A stretch of DNA of 64,000 nucleotides from Histoplasma ohiense (lineage: Eukaryota; Ascomycota; Eurotiomycetes; Onygenales; Ajellomycetaceae): the NCBI GenBank assembly GCA_017607445.1, contig JAEVHH010000001.1:2852001-2916000 (forward strand), in the 5' to 3' direction. Positions 23,161 to 36,300 of the stretch are shown piece by piece (position 1 is the first letter of the stretch; each line of letters starts with the position of its first letter). Position numbers and translations under genes: made by a program. Under the pieces are notes generated by a model, which saw nothing but the letters and a program-made list of their open reading frames with translations, ran no database searches and had not been told where the DNA came from.

Positions 23161-23631
23161 CTGATGATCTAGATGACAGATGAAAATATCAAGAGCATCA
23201 GTTAATCAACTCTGCAATTATAGAAAGTCCTACACAATCAGATGAACCCCACATATATATCAATCAGTTTCAAGCTCAAGAACCCTCACTTGAAGAACAA
23301 TGAAGACTAGCAGCAGAAGCAGATGAATTCTGACAGCAAATCACTGAAGTCATACAAAGTAAAGCATCTCAATTCTCTGCAGATGTATATTCAAGAATGA
23401 ATATCTCAGCATGTTCAATTGATGATGACAACTGCTTACACTTTTGAGATAGATGATGAGTCTCTGATTCAGAATCTCTACAAACACAGATCATGCAAGA
23501 AATTCATGACTCACTGATGACTGAGCACTCAGAATGCAAAATCATGTACAACATTGTTGTCTGAGAATTCTACTGATCAGATATATTGAAAGACATACAC
23601 TGATTTATACACAACTGTGATTGCTGCAGCT
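23161..23631 (+). pseudogene. Gypsy-1 integrase N-terminal part
   Basis: Encodes, with stops, the zinc-binding start of the integrase and ends in NCDCCSS, the CX2C half of the HHCC motif. The frame continues at 31597 after Gypsy-2. Confidence 0.75.
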
Positions 23632-23635
23632 CAGT
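23632..23635. repeat. left target-site duplication of Gypsy-2 (CAGT)
   Basis: CAGT directly before the Gypsy-2 5' LTR, matching CAGT at 31593-31596. Four bases is shorter than the five often seen, but the bases next to it do not match. Confidence 0.8.
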
Positions 23636-23781
23636 TGTGGTAATTTCGGCTTATTATTCTTCCGTGGTGTACACCACCCTCTATTATCAAGGATGGCATA
23701 CACTACCACACTAGTTAATTCGTATAAGAAGAGCTGCAAAGCTTAGAAGCTTTGAACAGCTCAAGCAATCTTTGAACTACA
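23636..23781 (+). repeat. Gypsy-2 5' LTR, 146 bp
   Basis: Begins TGTGGTAATTTCGGC and ends TTTGAACTACA. It differs from the 3' LTR (31447-31592) at eight positions, all transitions. It keeps CG at three sites where the partner has CA or TG. Confidence 0.92.
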
Positions 23782-24006
23782 TCTGATAGCATGTCTAAAC
23801 TGAAGAGAGCATACACTTCTGAGGGCATGATAATTCCATCTATGATGTGAGTCATAGTTATCATGCCAGTGTGGTCATCTCTACACTCTAGAGCTCAATC
23901 ATACAAATGAGTGGTGAAGTTGGAATGCTTCTGATTGCAAAATTGGTAGCAGACAACTCACCACCATACATGAGATGAGCTGAGGGTGTAGAAAGACAGT
24001 GTAGAG

Positions 24007-25440
24007 ATGAACAACAGTTCAAAGAACCACCCTACTCACAAGCTTAAGAAGGAGTCAGTCAGTCATACAATCAAGAAGATATCAACAAGAAATCAACTAC
24101 AAACAATATTCTTAAGACATAGAGAAAAGCATACAATCAATGATAATCATCATGAACACCTTCAACCAACACCCATCTCTTGTACCCAAATCAAATGAAA
24201 TGCAACTGGTTTCCAAAGGTCTATGAGAAGCAGTACACAGAGCAGCAGCTCTTGCATCTGAAAACAACAAGCTTCTCATCTGCAACATCTTGTTGAAGGA
24301 GATATTGGCAATGTGTAATCTTTATCAAACAGAGCTTGAAGTGCAGAAGGAATGTCAGCATACAGAAGCTGCTCAGCAACAAACAGTGGATGCTGTGAGC
24401 TTTGCAGATAGTCTCACAAATGTTAGAAATGAGTGAGACACTCAGATGACTGACCTGCACTGAGAGCTGAAGTGTGTATGTCTCAAGACTGAATGTCCAG
24501 CAATGCTTGAGATTCCATTATATAGCTTAATCAACTCTCTGAACATCAACACTTCATCTAACAACTCTGACCCAGTGTACACAGCACAAACAGTGTTCCC
24601 TGAGAATACATCAATCATCACAGAATATATCAAGCCAGGCAATCTATCTAACCCACCATGCTTTGATGATGAGTGTAAGAACAACACTGCTCTCAACTGA
24701 TTGAATCAGATGTGTTCACACTATTGCATGGAGTATGAGCTCACAGAACAGCAACTCATCAAATTACAACAGATTTTACACACAGCATCTATTCTCAAGA
24801 AAAAAGCTAGGTCTCTTTGAATGACAGCTGAGAAGTTGAACACAGAAGCATCTGACAAGCATGGGTTATCACAGAAGTGAGATGATTTCACAAGATGAAT
24901 TCTGCATAACTTCAAGAAACTAGACACCAAAGACAAATGTTATGAATGCTTTGTAGAATGCAAGCAAGAAGGAGATCTCACATTGTACTATATTCATTTC
25001 AGCTTGTGTTATCTTGCAATGAATCAAGAACTTCTGACACTTTTCTGTCTACAAATCTTCATACACAGCTTAGACACTGATCTATACACTGAGTGGAAGT
25101 GTCTTAATCCACAGCCACAGACAGTGGAGGAAACATACAAAACACTACTTTTGAGGGAACAAGTGAGCAAGCTGCAAAAGCAAGCAGCAGAGATGCAGAC
25201 AAATGTAAGAAGACTCACATCTATACCCACCACTCCACTATCAAGACATCTGAACACAATGAATATTGATCTCAATGCTATTGTGAGAGCCCTGAACCCC
25301 CCCAAGAAGAATTCATCAGGGTGGGTAGTCTGATGTCACAAACACAGAGCATGCTTTCACTGCAGCTGACAGAATCATAATGCAAGGAATTGCTGTAATC
25401 ACCTCCAAAAGAAGGAGTCAAAAAACTAGAGGAATCAGCA
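24007..25440 (+). pseudogene. Gypsy-2 gag relic
   Basis: Pieces of one gag-like protein are open at 24007-24198, 24503-24700 and 24983-25333. They include a capsid-like stretch (YYIHFSLCYLAMNQELL). A zinc knuckle follows, ACFHCS-stop-QNHNARNC, at about 25350-25396. TGA codons and frame changes break it. Confidence 0.7.
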
Positions 25441-28400
25441 GAATCAGAGACACTCACTGATCAACTACTAAAGATCTCTGAAGTAGATGAGTTGCCTACA
25501 TTAGATGACCCTCTGGATTCTACAAGGGCTAAACAGAAGAGAGATGAAGAGGTGAGTGCAGAAGAAGAAGTAGATGAACATCTGAACACTGTAGAATCAA
25601 ATACACTGATGTATAGAGGATATCTGAGATGGAAAAGAGAAGTAGCAGTGAAGATGTTATTGAATATGAATGCTTTGATGAAGTACATTGATGATTATAT
25701 ACTAAAATGATTGTCTGGTGTATGATGAATAGAGGAATCTAAATGAGTAAAGCTTCTGAACAATTGTTATCTTATCTCATCTGTGAGAGTAAAGATGCTC
25801 TTGCATTTTGAGAGATGATCTTGCTGCATCTGAATGTGTGTGCTTCTGAATGTAGAATATGATCTGATCTTGAGGCTTGATTGGTTTCAGAAGTATGATC
25901 CCTGAATCCATTGATATACATATTACATACAGTTGACAGATTGTAAGAACCAAATTCATACAATCTTACTCATGAATATGAGGTGCAGATTCCACACGCC
26001 AGGGATGGAAGGCTTGAACCTCATCACTCAACATCAAGCAAAGCAAGTGCTGCATAAATCTTCAACTCAGAGCATTCTATACATCATAAGAGAATCTGAG
26101 GCAAAAGAACTGCTGTCTGTGAAAGATTCAAAAAATGAAATGTGTATGAAAGCACTGCTTGAAAAGCATAAGAAGGTCTTTCAAATGAACCTTCTGTCTT
26201 CTCTGCCATCTGAAAGAGAATTTGTCCATGAGATTGATACAGAGGATGCAAAACCAATAAATCACAACACATACCCTCTATCACAAACACATCTCAAGGA
26301 ATTACAGTGGCAGATAGAGGAGTTGTTGAAGAGGGGTCTTATATAACCATTCTTCAGTGTGTGGAGCTTCCCAGTTCTATTTGCTAAGAAGTCAAATGGA
26401 GAATGGTGTATGTGCATTGACTATTGAGTGCTCAATAAGCTCACTGTAAAGAATGGATATCCACTACTGCAAATCCAACAACAACTAGATACAGTAGAAA
26501 ATGCCTGATACTTGACAAAGATTGATCTACTCACAGAATACTGACAGATTCATGTAGATGAACTATCAGTGCTCAAAACAGTGTTTAACATGCAATGAGA
26601 AAAGTTTGAATTTCTTGCAATGTCTATGAGACTTACAAACACCCCTGCAATCTTTCAGATGATAATGAATATGATTCTTGCAAAACAGAACAGTCAATCA
26701 TATCTCATATATCTTGACAATATTTTAATCTTTTCAAACTTGTATGAAGAGCATCTACAACATGTGGACCAGGTGCTCACAACTCTGGCAGAGCACAAAC
26801 TCTATGTCAAACCATTGAAATGTGTGTTTGATATGAAGAAGTTGGAGTTCATGGAACATCTTGTGGAAGAGGGCTGCATACACTCAATCCCTGAAAAACT
26901 AGAAGTTATCATGAAATGGCCAAGGTCTAGAAACATACATCACATACATCAATTTTTAGAACTGGCATTCTATTACAGAAGATTTGTAAAGAATTTCACA
27001 CAAATCACTGCTTCATTGTCAGATCTTCTTAAAGAGACAGACACTGAGCTTTGCAAAAAGAAATTTCATTTGATCATCTGAAACACCTTCTGCAAAGAGG
27101 TCTTTCTTGAGCTTAGAAAATGTATGACAACATCTTCAGTGCTTGTTCAATCAGATTGTACAAAGCTCTTCACAATTGAAATCAATACATCAGAATGAGT
27201 CATTGGGTGCTCTCTCTTGCAAGTGAGGGAGGATGATAAATTACACTCAGTAGCATATGATGGCTGAAAGCTGTTGGGTGCAGAGCTTAACTATCCTGTG
27301 TATGAGAAGGAACTTCTAGCAATCAAACACACACTAGATCTATGGAATCAATACATTGACAACAGACATACAACAACAGTGATCACCAACCACAAAAGCC
27401 TCATTTATTTGCAAATGACAATCAAATTCTTCAAGTGGCTAGCACAATGGATATCAGAGTTTCAGATGTACAACCTTCAAATCAAATACAGAAAGAGAAT
27501 GGATGCTATCATGTCAGATGCTATAAGTCATAGATCTGACTTCATGAGAGAAGGTTCAGCAAATACAGCACAGAGAGAATTCACACTAACAGCACTGAGA
27601 GATTGTGATGAGGCAGAGTGATTGAAAGTCATGATCATCTGCTTGAAGAATGGAAGTGTATCATCTGATAAACATCTAATGAAGGTAATAGAAGAGATGC
27701 TTTCAAAATTCAAGCTTGCAAAGTTAGAGAAGAATGTTGTGCTTTATCATGATCTCAGTTACATGGAGGCATCATATCTTGAGCCTCAGTTTCAATGGAA
27801 TCTGGTAAGTTGTATGCACAAGGAGTTCAGCCACTTAGAGAGCTCAGGATTTATGAATGTTCTGAAAGATTGAGCATACTGACCAAGCATGGAAGAAGAT
27901 ATCCAGACATACATGCAGGAGTGCCCAAACTGCCAAGTCTCAAAGAGTGCAAGACAAGGATTAGAGTGTGAGAGGGCACAACATCAGATAGAAGATATGA
28001 TCAAACTGTTTGAATGTTGAGAGATAGATCTCATAGAGATATTGTCACAAATGCCAAATAGAAACTGCTGAATAATAACAGCAATTGATTACACCACAGA
28101 GTGGTCAATCATGTGAATGATGTCAGAGGTGATGAAGGAGATCATTGCTAAATTTCTACACAATGATATCTACATCAATTATGGTATGCTCTGTGAGATA
28201 TTGACAGATAACAGTGCAAACCTTATAGAAGAAGCTGTGAGACACTTTGTCAAACAGTTGCAGACAAAGCATTGCACAACAACACTCTATCACCCTCATA
28301 CAAATGGAAAAGTTGAACACTTAAATGGAATACTAGACAGTATGCTGATGAAATATCTAGTGGGGAAGCTCATGAGATTATGGGATGAATATCTGAGACA

Positions 28401-29320
28401 GATATTATTTGCAATGTGAGTTTGTCAGCATGCAGTCTCAAAGCACTTGCTGTTCTACCTGCTCTATGAGATGCATCTGCATATCCCAGAGGATACACAG
28501 GAGCAGATAGAGGAGGAGGTAGCAGTTGCAGACATGAAATCAAGAGTGAGAAAAATTAGCCATACTTGAGCAAAAGCAAATGAATTACTGCTCAATTATG
28601 CCATACAATTGAAAAGAATATGAGACTCACTAGTGAAAGAAATGAGTCTTGCTGTGGGCACTTGAGTCCTTGTATGAAATGAAGAATCTGAGAAGTTCCA
28701 ATCAAGATGATTTGAACTGTACAAAATCCTCAAATCACACCCTCTTGAAATGTACACTTTGAAAGAATCAGAGAGACAGATTCTACACAATCTTATAAAT
28801 GATTCTCATCTTGTAGAGATGAAGACAGAGGATTTCAATGAGCTGTGATCATCTGCAGCACTATCATCAGTGTTGAAGAAAAGAGAGCTTACAATAGAAA
28901 AGCTCAGAGAAGTTAGAGAAATCATTGATACTTACAAATCAGATGATATCACTTACTCAGACCTCTCAACAATAATCAAAAAAGAATGAAAGGAAATGGA
29001 AAAGGCAGGCATACAGCACACTCTGATAAGTGATGAGACTGTTGCTGACTGTACAATATTGCAATGTAGACAGTGGGTGCAACACAGTCAGAGATGAACT
29101 AGAGACAGTTGATCAGCACATGAATTGAGTTGCAAGAAACAAAGAGATTCAGAAGAGGATCTGACTGTCTACACTAGCTCAATCACAGAGATCTCAGAGA
29201 ATGAACTGTCAGAAACATCAGTAGATGTGTTGAATCAAGCTATTTCAGCATCTGAGAACACTCAGAGATCAGATGAGGTTAGTTTTGATGAGCCATTTGC
29301 TGTAGTTGTCTGAGCTTGCA
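25441..29320 (+). pseudogene. Gypsy-2 pol relic (protease?, RT, RNase H, integrase)
   Basis: Reverse transcriptase at about 26220-27000 contains RLTNTPAIFQMIMN and LIYLDNILIFSN (Y-x-D-D has become Y-L-D-N). RNase H at about 27270-27540 has YEKELLAIKHTLDLWNQYI. The integrase zinc region ends ECPNCQVSKSAR (about 27925). The core has WEIDLIEIL with W as TGA (first Asp, about 28027), LTDNSANLI (second Asp, about 28206) and HTNGKVEHLNG (Glu, about 28313), a DD35E spacing. The protease could not be placed with certainty. The longest open piece is 153 codons (26620-27081). Confidence 0.82.
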
Positions 29321-31446
29321 AAGAGGGATAGTATAATACACAGAGGCAGAAGGCTCTCATTGGAAAACATGAGATCTGCCACACCTAGTTGTCAAGTATA
29401 GAATCAGTAAAAGATTGCATAAGATTAATGACTAGAAGAGGAAGGGAAAAAGGAAGCCAGGAAAATGATCTATTCACATGCAGCTCTAATGACTGCTGCA
29501 GAGGCTTTGCCCAATTCCTAAAAATACAGAGAAATAGAAGCACAAAGGAAAAGGTGCACATCAATGAAACACCCAAATCAACACTCTGAAAACTATTCAT
29601 ACACAATAGAAGGAAGACTAAAAATCAGCCTGTGCCAAGAACTTCAGAATCTCAAGATGTGTGTGTAGAAGTGCAGTGCATGCCTCCATCTCACACAGAG
29701 CCTGACACACTGATTTGATATCTTCAATAGAGAGATTCACAGAAAGCTCAACAAAACAATGAGCATGCATATGCAGAGAAAAACTGATCAGAAGAGGGGG
29801 GGGCAAGAAAGAAGTGAACAGAGCAGTTGAGTGAACACCTGAGCTTCTACAAGAACAGATGGTGAATACTCACTCAATGAAAGTTGAAGAAAGAGAAGAA
29901 AGAGAGGGAGCAGAGATAGATGTATACAGAGTGATGTCAGAAGTAACTGTAGAACATTAACAGCCATCACAATGAGAAGAAAGAAGTGTATGCTTATCAA
30001 AGAAACAGAAACTCCTCTTGAAGCTTCAGAGGCAGTTGCAGCAGAGGTGAGAGCAGTCAGCAGAACAGTCACACACAAAAAACAGAATATAAAATTGAAA
30101 TGACTCTTTGCCCCTCACACAACCCACACAAGAAACAGATGTATACTCACTCTGAGTATAAAAAAGCACCACATTACTGTTCAGACTACCCTGCACACAT
30201 ATTTCTTTCCTACAAATAATCAATTTGAAAGTCATACATCAACAAAGAGGATGATGACACTCATCTGATAGGCTGAAGATGTGTGAAGATAGAGAAGTGA
30301 TACAAAAAATGGTGTAAGCAAACATGACACAGAGGTCTTCATTGATCATAATCTCAACAACACAGAGATTCTGTACAATTTCATCTACAAAAGTTAGAGT
30401 AAAAAATTGTAGAAAAGAGACAAGAAGAGGTAGAACATACACTCAGTACAATCAGTATAAACAACAGCAGAATTCAGAGAGTGTATCAGATTACTAAAAG
30501 TCTCATACTTGCTTCAAGCAAGAGATGTGACAAATGAATAACTGGTGAATCAGATTGTGTTGTACAATACTTGTGTGTGAAATTGTGTTTTGGCAGAGGC
30601 AGTGGAAGTGGAAGAGAAGTGGAGAGAATAGAGGAAAGAGCTGTGAAAGATGCACAGAGCCTCTAGAAGATCAGATGAGAGAGAGAAATCAGTGTAGAAA
30701 GAGAGGGGGGGATTGGTGGAGGTGAAAGAGAGGGAATCAGAAACAGAGAAGATGAAGACACAGATGAGAGCAGAGAAGACAGCAGCAGAGAACAACACAG
30801 AGGCATTCATCATCTTATCATCACCACAAACACTGCCATCACTGTTCATGTTCTCATCAACTGCTTTGCTTATGTTCTGATCATTGACAGAGGTAGTCAC
30901 ATTGTCATCATCTACCCCCGCAACATCATCGTAAGCGATCTCCACAATAGGAGCAAGATCGCGCACGGGAGGAGCATCAGAAGAAGAGAGGGGATGATCA
31001 TGAGCAAGACAGATGCTCTGACAATGAGAAGTAGAAACTAACAACAATTAGCAACTGCAAAAACTGCCAGATTAGCTTTCAACAAGGTTTGATTGACAAA
31101 AACTTATCAATAGATTGCATGATGTGATCAGAACAGTGGGAGACACAGTGACCAGAGGTCATATCACAGAATAAGAGGGCTAGACATTCAATAGAAGAGG
31201 ATAGATGCATAGAATGATTGGAACAGAGCAAGAGAGGTCAAGTGGAGGAGGTATGAGAGAGCAAATGAGAGGGGATAGTTGTGAATGTGATGTTGTTAGT
31301 GATGAGCCAGCATTGTTGTGATAGAAACTCTTGTGCATGTGAAGCAAGCACCTTACCTATTGCAGAATAGCACATCACAAAAGCGGGCGCGCACAGCATA
31401 AAACTATTTCCATCACAAGAATGTAGACAGATTTGATAGAGAAGGA
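29321..31446. other. Gypsy-2 extra 3' region with antisense open frame
   Basis: About 2.1 kb between the end of pol and the 3' LTR, much longer than a usual Gypsy 3' end. On the minus strand, 31047-30550 stays open for 165 codons but begins with TTG rather than ATG. It contains an acidic stretch and a hydrophobic stretch (SAAVFSALICVFIFSV). Shorter minus-strand frames continue to 29788. On the plus strand the region is closed. It could be an extra antisense gene of the element, as known in some plant Gypsy elements, or captured DNA. No family recognised. Confidence 0.5.
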
Positions 31447-31592
31447 TGTGATAATTTCAGCTTATTATTCTTCTGTGGCATACACCACCCTCTATTATCA
31501 AGAATGGCATACACTACCACACTAGTTAATTTGTATAAGAAGAGCTGCAAAGCTTAGAAGCTTTGAACAGCTCAAGCAACCTTTGAACTACA
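31447..31592 (+). repeat. Gypsy-2 3' LTR, 146 bp
   Basis: Partner of 23636-23781, same length. Begins TGTGATAATTTCAGC and ends TTTGAACTACA, then CAGT (31593-31596). Confidence 0.92.
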
Positions 31593-31596
31593 CAGT

Positions 31597-32716
31597 GACA
31601 GTATGATATGAACACTGAAAAGAGATGCTGAAGTCTCTATCTGTTTCTGACTGAATTTGATGCAATATAGCTATCAATTTTGCAGTTTTCTTACTCAAAA
31701 GCAGAGGTTCTACAAACATTCTAGTCATTGTCAATCAACTCAGCAAGAGTGTAATACTACAGCTCTGTGATAAGATGAATGCTGAAGTAGTTGCAGATGT
31801 CTTCATCAGAAGCTCATTCTATCATATACACAGTCTGCCTTCATTCATTGTGTTAGATAGAGACAGTCAATTTGTCAGTGCACTCTGAGCCTGTGTATAT
31901 CAATTATTAAGAATCAAACAAAAGTTATCAACAGCATATCACTCAGAGACTGATGAAGCTACTGAGAGAATGATATAAATGATAAAGAACATTTTTTATA
32001 AGTTCTGCAATTATATACAAAACAACTGAAGCAATCTGCTGCCACACATTGAGATTATGATTAACAGTTGAGATTTCACTATAACAGATATAAGCTCATT
32101 CTTTCTTCTATATAGATACAACTTAGAGGTTCTGAACTTCTCTGAGATTTTTCAAGAAACCACACATGTCTGCAGTCTCATACAGACAGCAGAGAATATT
32201 GTGAGCAAGCTGAAGAAAGCTCACAAATGAGCAGAAGCTTCAATGATCAGTACTCAGTAAAATTACAAAAATCAAATGAACATCAGAAGAAGTTCTGTGA
32301 CTCAATATCATATAAAAGATAAAATCTGATTGAATCTCAAGAATATAAGAACAGACTGCTTCTTGTGTATACTAAATTACCATCATATTAAGTATACAGT
32401 GAAGAAAGTGCTAGATACACATAATTATCAACTCAACATTCTGTCTGACATTCATGATGTCTTTTATACAAATCTGCTTCAATCTGCAGCTGAGGATCCA
32501 TTTCTCTCACAGAGAACCTTCAATTGACAGTCACTCATCATTATAGAAGAAGACAATGAACTCAAATGAGAAATCAAAACAATTCTTGACAATAGAATCA
32601 ATCATCATTACTGTGAATATCTTGTCAAATGAATAGAATACAATCATTCAATCTGAGAATCTGTGTCTGTCTTGAAGAACACTGCTGCCCTTGACATCTA
32701 TAAGTCCTCACTCACT
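31597..32716 (+). pseudogene. Gypsy-1 integrase core and chromodomain
   Basis: Continuation of the Gypsy-1 integrase after Gypsy-2. The core shows LVIVNQLSK, IVLDRDSQFVSALW (second Asp) and HSETDEATERM (Glu). The end contains a chromodomain, HHYCEYLVKWIEYNHSIWE with Trp as TGA at some sites (about 32590-32670). Chromodomains of Gypsy integrases are known to steer insertion to heterochromatin. Broken by TGA codons; one open piece is 32330-32527. Confidence 0.82.
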
Positions 32717-32733
32717 CTGATAGAGGGGGATAA

Positions 32734-33329
32734 TATGATGAATTAGCATTCATTAGTAATTAACTTACACAATCAACTTCTCTTCTGCATCTGCTTGTTT
32801 CTGATCATTGTGATCTCACATAATTCTCAATATTCTTTTGCTCTGTGCTCTGTATTTGTATAATTTCTAACAATTCTTCTGTGTAGCTCTTAATGTTCTT
32901 CTGCTTTATACTTTATACTCATATAGTCTCTAACAATTCTTCTGTGTAGCTTTTTATATTCTCTCACTCTGTGTTTCACACTTATGTAGTCTCTAACAAT
33001 TCTTCTGTGTAGCTTCTTACATTCTTCTGCTCTGTGTTCTGTGCTTGTATAGTCTCTAATGATTCTTTTGTATAGCTCTCAATGATTCTCTCACTTCATG
33101 TTCTGTGCTTGTGTAACTTCTAACAATTCTTACATGTATTCTTTAATGTTCTTCCACTCTGTGCTTCACTGTGGAGTGGCTTCTGATATTCTTCCACTCT
33201 GAACTTTTCTCTATAAGAATCTTCTTCATACAACCTTTTCTTCTGATTTCTTTTCTCTTTCTTTTCTTAATCAATTCGTAATCTGTATTAGAATAGTATC
33301 AAATCGTTAATCGAAGTACGCCCGTTACA
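32734..33329 (+). repeat. Gypsy-1 3' LTR, 596 bp
   Basis: Starts TATGATGAATTAGC (the expected TG is now TA) and ends CCGTTACA, followed by TAAAG (33330-33334). The last 53 bases keep five CpGs, all lost in the 5' LTR. The same 60-63-base internal units occur from about 32810 to 33125. Confidence 0.9.
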
Positions 33330-33334
33330 TAAAG

Positions 33335-36300
33335 TCTGTTATCACATTCAATGACATCAACTATCAAATGTAAAAGATAGCAATATTGTTGAATGCAGAG
33401 ATGATTGATGATGCAGATATTCTAAATAAAAATCAGCAGAAATCATCTAAAAGTTTATCTTCACTCAATCAATGATACTGAGCAATACATTCAAAATTAC
33501 TCTTTCATCAGATATTGCAATTCTTGATAGATTCTGTCTGTTTAATGATGAGATTCATACAATCTGACAACACAGCAGCTCTATGAAACAAGATAAGCAC
33601 AGTATATACAATATCTCTTGAAAAGAAGAGAATTAGTATTCTCAAAGAATTTACTCATCTGCATATCAAGAACAGTGATTATCTGATGTATATTTGTCAA
33701 TATCACTATCTATCCACTCATATATAAGAACTCATGAAAGACTGCAGTGAGAACTATCTTCATAATTTCTTTATAATTGATCTCTGAAATTATCAGAGAT
33801 TCTATATCAAATCTCATCTTAATATATTCTACAGAACAGATCAGAGCTCAATTGTCAATCTAGATATTAATAATCTTACAAAACAAATTGCTCATTATAT
33901 AAATAAATCAGAGAGTTCTGAACACTCTAAACCTCCAAAGATCAATATAGTCATCAATGATAACAACAACACAACTTTCATCACAATCACAAAGTGCAGA
34001 CACTGCAGAATTTCAGAGCATATAAAAGCTATATACTATCATCTCAACTCTGACAAAATATCTGAGTGATGAAGAAGAGATAACAAAGATAATAAGAGCA
34101 CTGACAATACAGAAGATATCAAAAAAAAGAAAAAAGATAAGAAGAAGAATAAGAATAATAATAAATCTACTGATATCAAAACATCAGATCTTCTCATCTT
34201 GCAATCTAGTGCTAACACAGCAATTGCTTTATTCATATCATTCACTACAATATTCAAACCTTGATATCTCAACACCTGCACAAGCTTCAATATGACAGAT
34301 GAAAGACATTCATTGATACACTCAAAATCATTTCAGAGTGATTTACAAATTACCACTGCAGACAGTGAAGTAGAACAGATTGAGAAGATAGATAATATTT
34401 TTTTTGAATCAGAAAAAAGAGATATTTCAGTTGATTATATTCACTGAATTCTCAATCTCACTGTCAATCTTCTATTCTTTGCCAAGTTAGAAGATCAAGG
34501 TTTCAGATATCAACTATCTGACATCACTTCTTTTTATTTTACAATAAGAGCTCTGAACAGCATTAACTTCACTGCTGTTTACATATTCAAAGAATTGATC
34601 TATAAGATAATAGAATGAGAATCTCAAATAGATATTCATCACTCATCTCAGATCATTCATTTTATAGCCAAATCTTACAATTACAGAGATGCAATGTTGA
34701 CAATTGCAGAGAAATCTGACAATCAATCTAGCAATCACAATTCTCTGATAAGAACACTCATAAAATGACATATCACTCTAGAGTATATTCACACTGATAC
34801 AATCATTGCACTAACAAAGAATTCATCATTCAGCATCTGTATCAAAAAGTCTAAAACAAACTTCTTCTGCAACAGCTGCATCAAAGCAGATATGACATAC
34901 AAGTTCTTACAAATCTCAATACTATGAGTATTGCAAGCAATACAACATATTTATATCAACCTTGCTGATAGCAGTCATACACTGAACAACATGTCTGATT
35001 ACTCTATAGAATCTCATCAAGAGATCAAATATTATATACTAATCATCAATGACATTACTCATTATAGATGAATATATTTTTTACACATCAAGAATCAAAT
35101 CATTGAAATTTATACTCACTGAGTTCAATTCATGAAAAATCTCAGCTTCACATCATCAGCACTAGTTAGAACTGATATCAATGATGTCTTTCAATTTAAT
35201 AAAATGACAACAATGATGATCAAAGATGATACTATCTGAGAATCTACTACACTTCAATCTTCTCATCAAGATAGTGTTTCTGAGAGAGAAATCCACATAA
35301 TAATAATGTGTGCAAGAGCAGTGCTTTTAGATATGAATATATCAAAAAAGTTCTGAGCAGATGTTCTTGAAACAGTGATTACAATTATCAACAACACATC
35401 AACTTTCACCACTCTATATAATGAGAAATATTGATCTATCATCAATATCAACAAAGTATCTACACAATGCTCTTATACAATCCTCTTCTCAGCACTAATC
35501 AATGCCCCACCTCAACTTCATCATTTTAGAGAGCTAGATGTTGATGTTTACACACATTTTCATAAATCTCAAAAATCAACTGATAAACTGTTCATGAAAG
35601 TAGAAATTTATAAACTTATAGAGTTTCATGATAACTCAATCTATCATCTCTGAAGTTCTACAATCAATAAAATAATTGTCATCAGTAATGTTGTTTTCTC
35701 TACAAAAGAATCTACAATCTCACAGAATGACACTAATCAGACAACATTTGAAGCTGCAAGTTCAGCAATTTATTTTATTGATGATATTTTCATTTCTGAA
35801 TTAACTGACACTGATTGAATAAAATCAGTGAAAGCATTCATCATCTACATTTCTTCTTCTCTTACTGATTTTATTCTGAAAGAATATAAGAATGCTGTTA
35901 GTAGATCTGAGAGAGTTGACAAATATTGACAAAAATTGATGAAATACAAGATTGTAGATTTGAAATGAAGAAATATCTGAACAATGATTTCACATTCTGA
36001 CATCTTTTCTGATAAGTCAGTGACTCTCAGCTGCTGAATTTATGTTGAAAATGATCATCCTCAGAATTCCAACACAGATTCTGATGAAATATTACAAAAA
36101 TCTCAATAAATAGTGTGCAGTAATTGATTAAAGAAAAGCACATATGAAGAAACATATACATTCATTGTTAATGACACTACTAATCATATAATGTTTGTGA
36201 TAGCAGTGAAATGAGATTGAATCTTATATCAGATCAATATAGTAATGATCTATCTACACAGTCAACTTGATAAAACAATTTATATACAACAATCTATCAG

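Larger units (their letters stand above)
23636..31592 (+). mobile_element. Gypsy-2: innermost Gypsy-type retrotransposon with long 3' extra region
   Basis: A 7,957-bp element with short (146-bp) LTRs, a CAGT duplication and a purine tract AGAGAAGGA just before the 3' LTR. Gag with zinc knuckle, reverse transcriptase, RNase H and integrase follow in Gypsy order (24.0-29.3 kb). About 2.1 kb of further sequence separates pol from the 3' LTR. It is less decayed than Gypsy-1: CC and GG remain at a fair number of places, and stops are still mostly TGA. It is the youngest of the three elements by position. Not active. Confidence 0.9.
19169..33329 (+). mobile_element. Gypsy-1: chromodomain Gypsy (chromovirus), interrupted
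   Basis: Has 596-bp LTRs and a TAAAG duplication. Its own internal DNA is 19765-23635 plus 31597-32733, about 5 kb. Domain order is gag with zinc knuckle, protease, reverse transcriptase, RNase H, integrase and chromodomain, the Ty3/Gypsy order. A purine tract AGAGGGGGA (32722-32730) lies just before the 3' LTR. The element is split by Gypsy-2 inside the integrase zinc-binding region. Removing Gypsy-2 and one copy of CAGT restores an unbroken integrase reading frame across the junction, which confirms the nesting. Confidence 0.92.

Noticed and set aside
31290..31390. tRNA-like or SINE-like segment on the minus strand (GGTAAGGTGCTTGCTTCACA and a possible B-box)
   Set aside because: A cloverleaf could not be folded convincingly by eye: the anticodon arm has extra bases and the T arm is poor. 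A covariance-model search would decide.
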